Below, in pieces: positions 15,454-20,040 of a stretch of 20,040 nt of DNA (position 1 is the first letter of the stretch; every line of letters starts with the position of its first letter). The notes under the pieces were generated by a model that was not told the DNA's origin, did no database searches, and saw only the letters and a program-made list of their open reading frames with translations. This stretch comes from a virus. Location: positions 1-20,040 of IMG/VR virus record IMGVR_UViG_3300044859_000023, one strand, 5' to 3'. The position numbers and the translations under genes are program-made.

Positions 15454-15504
15454 ACACAAAATAGTTTGTCTGTAATATTTATTGATTTATTACACACAAA
15501 ATAG
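15454..15504 (-). repeat. 11-nt direct repeat in the pqqA leader
   Basis: The + strand sequence ACACAAAATAG occurs at 15454-15464 and 15494-15504, 40 nt apart (about four helical turns). On the - strand both copies lie between the predicted pqqA start point (near 15520) and its ribosome site. They could bind a regulator or an RNA factor, or be chance in AT-rich DNA. Confidence 0.5.
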
Positions 15505-15510
15505 CATAAA

Positions 15511-15544
15511 CTTATACTATACTAGTATTATAGCATAGTATAAG
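15511..15544. promoter_or_regulatory. palindrome with extended -10 promoter for pqqA
   Basis: CTTATACTAT (15511-15520) and ATAGTATAAG (15535-15544) form a perfect 10-nt inverted repeat around a 14-nt centre; a second palindrome, ATACTAGTAT, lies at 15519-15528. Within it, on the - strand, TATAAT occupies 15532-15527 and is preceded by TGC (15535-15533), an extended -10. No good -35 is seen (AGTGCT at 17-nt spacing). The start point would be near 15520, giving a pqqA leader of about 90 nt. The palindrome overlapping the promoter could be an operator. Confidence 0.55.
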
Positions 15545-15566
15545 CTTTTAGCACTACGGATTAGTA

Positions 15567-15728
15567 TTAACTTTCCATAATGTATTTACTGAATACTAAC
15601 CTCAGTATACCCACATGAAGAACTACTACCCATTTTAAGTTATCACCTTTGACATCGAAATCCTGATTGTCCATAATCTCAGCACCAAAGACTAAACCAC
15701 CTATTGTTTCCCATGTAAATTCTATCAT
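15567..15728 (-). CDS. 53-residue protein between reductase and pqqA
   Basis: ATG at 15728-15726 overlaps the reductase stop (ATGA), and the frame ends with TAA at 15569-15567. The product begins MIEFTWETIGGLVFGAEIMD and continues with a hydrophobic, possibly membrane-associated stretch around residues 32-48 (KWVVVLHVGILRLVF). I do not recognise a named family. Translational coupling to the reductase argues that it is real and expressed with it. Its function is unknown; small proteins of this type are common among podovirus early and middle genes. The stop lies about 35 nt upstream of the pqqA -10, so pqqA can be read from this operon as well as from its own promoter. Confidence 0.7.
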   Translation of the reverse strand: MIEFTWETIGGLVFGAEIMDNQDFDVKGDNLKWVVVLHVGILRLVFSKYIMES

Positions 15729-17596
15729 ATCTCACACACTCCTGATACACACGCTAGTTGTTGAGCACCCTCAGTATTATCATCGAGTTCTATAAAATCA
15801 CTCCAATCAATATCTGTTGGCATTTCACTTAGTAACTTATGATAAGTCTCTTCATCGATATCTTCGTAAGGAGCCTGTACATAAGTATGGTTTGAGTGAG
15901 GTAAGAAAGACACACCACTTACTTCATCAAAGTATTTCCAAACCCAAGCACCTACTTCTACCCACTCCTCATCTTTTACTGAGATAGTGACTGAGGGTTT
16001 GTGTTCACACCAGTGACGCTGATAGATTAACCACAACTCTAACTGTTCGATAGCTGACTTAGAGTTACGAGTAATAGCACCAGTAGGAGCTTTCATCGGA
16101 AAGCCAAAGACAGCAGTTGAATCAGGTCTAAATGCTTCATCTTCTACTGGAACACCTTTACTTTTTAGATACTCGTAGATCGGATCCTTTTTATCCATAC
16201 GAATACGTCGTAAGTAATAATCGTTGTGTCGAGCATGAATGCCACTAGCACTGTCCACCAACTGAGAGACTGTACCTGAAGGCTTAACAGCAGTGATAGC
16301 AGCAGAAGGAGGAATACCAAGTCTTTCAGCAAGTTCTTCATTTGTTCTCCGAGCAATACCACGTAAGTATTCTAGTAATCGAGGATCAGGATTAGAGGTA
16401 ATCTCAGCATCCATAATACCTGTTAAACTAACACCTAACAAACGCTCTTCTGAAGTATTCTCTACCCACTCTTCACTCAAGAAGTTAAACTTATTAAGAG
16501 TAGATTGAATAGTACCTAAGATAGATGCTAAGTTAACTTTACGTTCAAGAGATTCAAGTGTATCCCCGTTCCGTACAACCACTTCCGTAAGATTGCAGAA
16601 CTGTTTATCACGGAGGATAATCTCTGAGCATGGATTGGTTCCGTAGCTGTGATCTTTAGAACGTCGTCCCCACTTAGCAGCTTGAGTTTGAGCAGCAACA
16701 CGATTAAATATTCCTCGTTCACCTGACTTGGATTTAACCAGAGATAACCATTCTTCCATGAAAGTCTCACTATCTGGTCGTTCTGTGTAGGCAACTGAGT
16801 TGTTAGCAAGTCCTCGGTGTGGATTATCATTATACCATGCTCCCATTTTAGCTTCACGCATACGACGATCTGTAAGATTAGAGAGGGAGATTAGAGCACT
16901 ACGACGTACCCCACCTACCACAACAATCTCACCTACCATACACATTATGTCGTGTACTTCAATACTAGTGAGTTTTCGTCCACTAGCTTCTTTAAACGAT
17001 TTAATCGTGAAGTCAAAGAGTCGTTTAAGAGGCTCAGGTCCTGATGCTCTTCCACCAAAAACTTTAAGTCTTGCTCCAGCTGGTCGAATTTTTGAGTAAT
17101 CAACCTTAGGGATATCTCCCTCCCAGAGAGAAGAGAGAAGCTTTTTGAATCCTTTTGCCCATCCGAGCTTGCTGTCTTGTACAAAGATGACATCATCTAC
17201 CTCACGTAATTTCTCAGGAATAGCTGGTAACTTGCTGACTTCTTGACGCTCACAACTAAAACCTACACCTGTACCATTCATAAGGATGTATAGAGCTTCG
17301 CTAAACGCTCGCTTGTTGTTGACTGCTAGGTAACTACAGTTATAAGCTGCAATGTTATCTCGCTCTACTGCTTCACCTGCTGACATCATAAGACGCATAG
17401 AAGGCATTACTTCTAGATTTAGAATAGAAGATCTTAGTTCTTCATAAGGTATCTCTACATCTTTAGTTTGTGTCTTTAAGTATGTGATAAGACGATCTAC
17501 TGTCTCTTCCCATGACTCACGACGTTGCTCTTTATCAAGGTATCGAGAGTATCGACTCCGATGTATGATTGATTGGTATATACTTGGTAGTTCCAT
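15725..17596 (-). CDS. nrdJ: class II (B12-dependent) ribonucleoside-triphosphate reductase
   Basis: Start chosen at ATG 17596 (MELPSIYQSIIHRSRYSRYL), 6 nt after AGAGGA; an upstream frame extension to 17731 lies over another gene and lacks support. The 623-aa protein has the monomeric adenosylcobalamin-dependent signatures: C87 in AAYNCSYLA, the active-site loop NPCSEIIL (C323, E325), C334 in FCNLTEV, PSGTVSQLVDSASGIHARH, and a C-terminal redox pair CVSGVC (C616, C621). These belong to the NrdJ/RTPR type related to the Lactobacillus leichmannii enzyme. It reduces ribonucleotides to deoxyribonucleotides for phage DNA synthesis, using coenzyme B12 instead of oxygen or a second subunit. No radical-generating NrdB is nearby, as expected for class II. 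The stop overlaps the 53-aa gene. Confidence 0.92.
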   Translation of the reverse strand: MELPSIYQSIIHRSRYSRYLDKEQRRESWEETVDRLITYLKTQTKDVEIPYEELRSSILNLEVMPSMRLMMSAGEAVERDNIAAYNCSYLAVNNKRAFSEALYILMNGTGVGFSCERQEVSKLPAIPEKLREVDDVIFVQDSKLGWAKGFKKLLSSLWEGDIPKVDYSKIRPAGARLKVFGGRASGPEPLKRLFDFTIKSFKEASGRKLTSIEVHDIMCMVGEIVVVGGVRRSALISLSNLTDRRMREAKMGAWYNDNPHRGLANNSVAYTERPDSETFMEEWLSLVKSKSGERGIFNRVAAQTQAAKWGRRSKDHSYGTNPCSEIILRDKQFCNLTEVVVRNGDTLESLERKVNLASILGTIQSTLNKFNFLSEEWVENTSEERLLGVSLTGIMDAEITSNPDPRLLEYLRGIARRTNEELAERLGIPPSAAITAVKPSGTVSQLVDSASGIHARHNDYYLRRIRMDKKDPIYEYLKSKGVPVEDEAFRPDSTAVFGFPMKAPTGAITRNSKSAIEQLELWLIYQRHWCEHKPSVTISVKDEEWVEVGAWVWKYFDEVSGVSFLPHSNHTYVQAPYEDIDEETYHKLLSEMPTDIDWSDFIELDDNTEGAQQLACVSGVCEI

Positions 17597-17669
17597 TAAG
17601 TTTCCTCTTGTTATATATGGTACACTGTAGAGATTTATAGGAGGAAGTGTGAGTTCCCCCCATTTGATA

Positions 17670-17861
17670 CTATTTGTTACCGAACAACTCTTCATCTGTG
17701 TATTGCTTATGACCGACCTTATAGTTTTCAATGTGTTGTGCGATGTCGTCAGCCACGCTGGGTATGTCTTTCTTGCCCCATATCAAATCGTAGTTGTCTA
17801 CGTACTGCTTGCTGTTGGTTTTACTGATCAATTTGTCACCTGTGATATCATTTTTACTCAT
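17670..17861 (-). CDS. small conserved phage protein (63 aa)
   Basis: ATG at 17861 is 9 nt after AGGAG (17875-17871); an upstream in-frame TTG (17867) would be too close. The sequence MSKNDITGDKLISKTNSKQYVDNYDLIWGKK is split here for length only: its opening (MSKNDITGD), then KLISKTNSK, then YDLIWGKK, is a signature I associate with a recurrent small protein of environmental phages with no known role. The remainder is acidic and helical (DDIAQHIENY). It overlaps the upstream gene by 8 nt. The 73-nt gap before the reductase start contains no clear promoter. Confidence 0.75.
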   Translation of the reverse strand: MSKNDITGDKLISKTNSKQYVDNYDLIWGKKDIPSVADDIAQHIENYKVGHKQYTDEELFGNK

Positions 17862-18030
17862 CTTCAAACTCTCCTAATATAAGTTCATCTAAAATTTGTG
17901 CATACTTAGCTTCAAGTTTATCTTCGAAAGCATTTACTAGATCCCAAGTAGTTAGTCCTAGTAAATCAACTAAGTCAAACTCTGTTATCTGCTCTGCTAC
18001 TTTCTCTTTTAACTCATTTAACGTCAACAT
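17854..18030 (-). CDS. small acidic conserved phage protein (58 aa)
   Basis: ATG at 18030 follows AAGGAG (18043-18038) with a 7-nt spacer; a TTG at 18036 is too close to the ribosome site. The product begins MLTLNELKEKVAEQITEFDL and contains LLGLTTWDLVNAFEDKLEAK. This 'E-x-x-E-x-x-DLLGLT-x-x-DLV-x-AFED' pattern recurs in small podovirus early-region proteins of unknown role. It is all-helical and very acidic. It overlaps both neighbours, and with them forms one translationally coupled unit. Confidence 0.75.
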   Translation of the reverse strand: MLTLNELKEKVAEQITEFDLVDLLGLTTWDLVNAFEDKLEAKYAQILDELILGEFEDE

Positions 18031-18235
18031 TTTCAAACTCCTTAACTAATTGTATGAAATGTATGGCTTTATCTAAGTCCTGTACGCCCCCTTTGTTACG
18101 CCACCTGCAAAGATACTTAATAGCTGTTGCTTCTAGATAAGGTATCTTGTTTATGTGGCAGAAATAAGCAGGTTGTATTGGAAATCCTTTGTAGTGATCT
18201 CCTCCTACTTGTATTTCACTAGCTAACTGTTGCAT
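18014..18235 (-). CDS. DUF3310 family protein (T7 gp1.7-related)
   Basis: The 73-aa protein contains the DUF3310 core VGGDHYKGFPIQPAYFCHIN followed by ATAIKYLCRWRNKGGVQDLD and KAIHFIQLV. The family includes T7 gp1.7, described as a nucleotide kinase, though most members are unstudied. A role in nucleotide supply or DNA metabolism fits the neighbours. ATG 18235 overlaps the end of the metallophosphoesterase gene by 17 nt, and its own end overlaps the next gene. The product is shorter than gp1.7 and looks like the bare domain. Confidence 0.85.
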   Translation of the reverse strand: MQQLASEIQVGGDHYKGFPIQPAYFCHINKIPYLEATAIKYLCRWRNKGGVQDLDKAIHFIQLVKEFENVDVK

Positions 18236-18998
18236 ATTTCTTCCTTAAGTATTTCAAACTAACTGGCATTTCATCAAAAGAACCGTTGACAACATCATGA
18301 AGAATGTATAACCCTCTCCAGTGATTGTTAGTCTGGTGATTGAGATAGTGTTCCTCATGTTCGTAGCAACTACCAGCAATCAGAGCAGTCATCTCAGAAC
18401 CATCAGCACGTTTACCGTAGGCAATGTCACGACCCTGTTGATGCCCTGCTATACAAGACTGATGATGCTTAAGTAAAAGCATACGAGCAGTAGTACAAGG
18501 ATTGCCCATAACTCCGCTGACGAAGTAGTGACAAAACGCAATGCCTTCGATAACAATTGGTTGAAGGAACGGAACAAACTCCCAGCCACTTTTCTCATAC
18601 TCCAGATCTCCTAATGAAATTAAACCATCAAGCTTAGGATCATTCTGAATAGCCCTATTGATACGATGTTCATGATTACCACCTAACATAACTAGACGAG
18701 GTTTCCACCTAGCACGTTTAGTCTCAATTAGACGCTTCTGTTCCGCCCTTACGGGCGAAAGCAGAACCTTCATTGCATCTTTAGAAGCTTGGATATCAGC
18801 TTTGTAACGCTGACCTTCCATTGACTTACTACCAGCCTTATCATGAGAAGAGAGTGAAGGCATGTCAGCAAAGTCACCTAAGTGAACAATAATGTCAGGC
18901 TTCATATCTACTGCATAACGACCAATAGCATCAAGGAAAGCAAAGTTATCACCAGGTCTGATCTGAGTATCTGGAATAACCATGATACGTTTACTCAT
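18219..18998 (-). CDS. calcineurin-like metallophosphoesterase
   Basis: Start chosen at ATG 18998 (MSKRIMVIPDTQ), 9 nt after GGAG (19011-19008); the frame could extend to 19022 but without a good ribosome site. The 259-aa protein has the full metal-centre set: D10-T-Q near the N-terminus, HLGDFAD (D42), GGNHEHR (N108-H109-E110), a later CHYF and GHQQG (about 190). These are hallmarks of the calcineurin-like phosphoesterase fold that binds two metals. Phage members are thought to act on nucleic acids or nucleotides, but the substrate here is unknown. It sits within the DNA metabolism cluster and overlaps the genes on both sides. Confidence 0.88.
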   Translation of the reverse strand: MSKRIMVIPDTQIRPGDNFAFLDAIGRYAVDMKPDIIVHLGDFADMPSLSSHDKAGSKSMEGQRYKADIQASKDAMKVLLSPVRAEQKRLIETKRARWKPRLVMLGGNHEHRINRAIQNDPKLDGLISLGDLEYEKSGWEFVPFLQPIVIEGIAFCHYFVSGVMGNPCTTARMLLLKHHQSCIAGHQQGRDIAYGKRADGSEMTALIAGSCYEHEEHYLNHQTNNHWRGLYILHDVVNGSFDEMPVSLKYLRKKYATVS

Positions 18999-19125
18999 TA
19001 TAGTGATCTCCATTGTTACCATTCTGACCTATGTTATCGATACGATCTTCATCCCATTCATCAGCTGTATCTTCATCAATCATTTCATCTGTTAGCTGAT
19101 CGTGGGGATCTAGTGGACAACTCAT
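18991..19125 (-). CDS. 44-residue acidic protein
   Basis: ATG 19125-19123 follows AGGAGG with about 9 nt spacing and overlaps the upstream gene's TGA (ATGA). TAA is at 18993-18991, overlapping the metallophosphoesterase start by 8 nt. The product begins MSCPLDPHDQLTDEMIDEDT and is strongly acidic (about a dozen Asp/Glu), ending NNGDHYNE. I recognise no family. Overlaps at both ends are the main evidence that it is translated. It could be a DNA mimic or a simple small phage product, which cannot be told from sequence. Confidence 0.6.
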   Translation of the reverse strand: MSCPLDPHDQLTDEMIDEDTADEWDEDRIDNIGQNGNNGDHYNE

Positions 19126-19319
19126 GATGGGACACCTCCTTCTTGTTTAAATAGATCTAACTCTTGTTGTACATCTGATTCTTGAATCTTGATGATGCCA
19201 TTGAACACTAAGTTCTTGATTGCATGGTCCATTAAGAAACCAGCTTCAGCTTCTGTAACATTGAAGTCAAAGTCTAAACTACCATCTTCTTCATTGCGAA
19301 CACAATTGTCTATACGCAT
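19122..19319 (-). CDS. small conserved phage protein (65 aa)
   Basis: The start is ATG 19319, with AAAGGA about 8 nt upstream, inside the end of the endonuclease gene (29-nt overlap). The sequence begins MRIDNCVRNEEDGSLDFDFN and continues with TEAEAGFLMDHAIKNLVFNG. This 'SLDFDFNVTExEAxFLMDHAIxNL' pattern is familiar from small proteins of unknown role beside exonuclease and endonuclease genes in podoviruses. It is acidic and has no membrane segment. Confidence 0.75.
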   Translation of the reverse strand: MRIDNCVRNEEDGSLDFDFNVTEAEAGFLMDHAIKNLVFNGIIKIQESDVQQELDLFKQEGGVPS

Positions 19320-19677
19320 TTAACCAATCCTTTCTAAAGTCTAACCATTCGAAGTTGTTAAGTTCAGCCCACATTGCATACGTTGTCTTACTACCTCTGT
19401 GTAACTTATTCGATGCATTCTGAAATAACAATATTATTCTTATATCTGGATTACATTCCCTAAACCATATCATCTTCTTACGAGTTTCTAGATCTAGTAA
19501 CCCCTTAGCCTCAAGATAGATCTCTCTATTCTCATCTACTTTAAAGTCTGGAGTATAGGTTCTTTCTTGAACTGGCTGTGTGAACTTGATCCTAGTTGGT
19601 TCGTATTGTACAGAAGGATACTCTTTAATTAGTGTATTCCAAACCTTCTCTTCTAACTTACTCTTGAACTTGGGCAT
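19291..19677 (-). CDS. T7-type endonuclease I (Holliday junction resolvase)
   Basis: The 128-aa protein has the phage endonuclease I signature: LEEKV near the start (E9, the counterpart of T7 E20), YTPDF (D44), EIYLEAKG (E56, K58), then TRKKMIWFRE and SKTTYAMWAEL. These acidic residues plus Lys are the nuclease metal centre (PD-ExK fold). The enzyme cuts branched DNA and helps break down host DNA and resolve replication intermediates. Length is close to T7 gp3 (149 aa). It starts inside the end of the exonuclease gene (20-nt overlap), so the two nucleases are made together. Confidence 0.9.
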   Translation of the reverse strand: MPKFKSKLEEKVWNTLIKEYPSVQYEPTRIKFTQPVQERTYTPDFKVDENREIYLEAKGLLDLETRKKMIWFRECNPDIRIILLFQNASNKLHRGSKTTYAMWAELNNFEWLDFRKDWLNAYRQLCSQ

Positions 19678-20040
19678 TTAGTAATGTCTCATATCGAGTA
19701 GCATAGCTATCTCCTTCGTGACGTAGAAGCCATAAGCACTGAGAATCCATAAGGAAATTACCTTTACCGATAAGAGATAGACTGTGCACTTTGTTGAACA
19801 TAGCCTGCTCAGTAGTAAGTCCAGCTAAAGCTTTGCGGGCTTTAACTTCACCTAATCCTGGGATACCCTTAACGTTGTCAGAAGAATCTCCTTTAATGCA
19901 TTGCTCATAGAATAGTCTAAGACCCTCTAACTCTGTTTGTTCTACAAAGTTATCAGGTCTAGACCAACTAAGTGTACCTATAGCCCATTGAAAATGTTTC
20001 CCTGGAACCTGTAACATATCCTTATCTAGAGAGCAGATAG
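19658..20040 (-). CDS. 5'-3' exonuclease, C-terminal part (cut by window edge)
   Basis: The frame is open to the window edge; the ATG at 20017 is internal because in-frame codons before it read SLDKD, part of the conserved 'S-x-DKD-x-x-Q' strand. The visible 126 residues include CIKGDSSDNVKGIPGLGEVK, the helix-three-turn-helix DNA-binding motif of the FEN/T7 gp6 family, with catalytic-type Asp in GDSSDN. Such enzymes degrade host DNA and remove RNA primers. The downstream endonuclease I overlaps by 20 nt. Confidence 0.85.
   Translation of the reverse strand, partial: ICSLDKDMLQVPGKHFQWAIGTLSWSRPDNFVEQTELEGLRLFYEQCIKGDSSDNVKGIPGLGEVKARKALAGLTTEQAMFNKVHSLSLIGKGNFLMDSQCLWLLRHEGDSYATRYETLLNAQVQE

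Noticed and set aside
15438-15475. Second possible pqqA promoter (CAGACA, 17 nt, TATATT on the - strand)
   Set aside because: The start point would fall inside the AAGGAG ribosome site, leaving no usable leader; -35 is only a partial match.
16165-17196. Several 65-109 codon frames on both strands within the reductase gene
   Set aside because: They lie fully inside a gene with complete family signatures and show no ribosome sites or recognisable products.
17597-17669. Possible promoter ahead of the reductase (TATAAA and TATATA on the - strand)
   Set aside because: No matching -35 element or repeated phage-polymerase-type motif elsewhere in the window; AT-rich chance is as likely.
17597-17731. 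N-terminal extension of the reductase by 45 residues
   Set aside because: It overlaps the end of the upstream gene, lacks a ribosome site, and does not look like an NrdJ N-terminus; ATG 17596 has AGAGGA at good spacing.
18882-19127. + strand frame opposite the metallophosphoesterase and the 44-aa gene
   Set aside because: His/Tyr/Leu-rich shadow sequence on the antisense strand, with no ribosome site.
1-20040. tRNA genes, integrase or attachment site, CRISPR, insertion sequences
   Set aside because: I looked for cloverleaf-like ends, transposase or integrase motifs and regular repeats on both strands and saw none; this does not exclude them elsewhere in the genome.

Overview
The window is an AT-rich stretch of a short-tailed (podovirus-type, T7-like in gene content) bacteriophage genome. 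Recognisable products include a HK97-fold type major capsid protein (C-terminal part), tail tubular A/B-like proteins, three large internal virion/ejection-type proteins of which the last carries a lytic transglycosylase domain as in T7 gp16, T7-type endonuclease I, a 5'-3' exonuclease, a class II ribonucleotide reductase, a DUF3310 protein and a metallophosphoesterase. No bacterial housekeeping gene, tRNA, rRNA, CRISPR or insertion sequence is visible.

Layout. Positions 1-15256 are the late (virion and lysis) region on the + strand: capsid end, a strong terminator, a small gene, four fibre-type genes interleaved with small accessory genes (657-4400), a lysis cassette (4400-5695: three small membrane proteins around an M15-type endolysin), a textbook sigma-70 promoter (5766-5794), then tail tubular A-like and B-like proteins, a further fibre-type gene and the three internal virion proteins. 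Positions 15360-20040 are a metabolism region entirely on the - strand. Read in its own direction it runs exonuclease, endonuclease I, two small genes, metallophosphoesterase, DUF3310 protein, two small genes, NrdJ-type reductase, a 53-residue gene, and finally a 23-codon gene. The two regions converge at about 15.26-15.36 kb. Most neighbouring genes within each region abut or overlap (TAATG or ATGA junctions), which helped fix starts and revealed genes shorter than 60 codons.

The standout is the last - strand gene (15360-15431). It is a 23-residue peptide with all the hallmarks of PqqA, the ribosomal precursor of the redox cofactor pyrroloquinoline quinone (PQQ): MW start, P5, R11, G13, the E15-V-T-x-Y19 core that PqqE cross-links, and an N-basic end. 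It has a perfect AAGGAG ribosome site and its own leader of about 90 nt with an extended -10 promoter inside a palindrome. A 66-nt hairpin lies downstream and pairs better on the pqqA-sense RNA than on the opposite strand. No other pqq gene is in the window, so the inferred role is to feed the host's own PqqB/C/D/E machinery with extra substrate. That would make sense in a host depending on PQQ dehydrogenases, such as a methylotroph using XoxF/MxaF methanol dehydrogenase. The AT-rich composition and the PqqA type are compatible with a methylotrophic Methylophilaceae-like host, but the host is an inference.

Together the - strand genes would degrade and recycle host DNA and make dNTPs (exonuclease, endonuclease I, B12-dependent reductase, DUF3310). 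PqqA may sustain host energy metabolism during infection. The + strand genes then build the virion, eject the DNA and lyse the cell.
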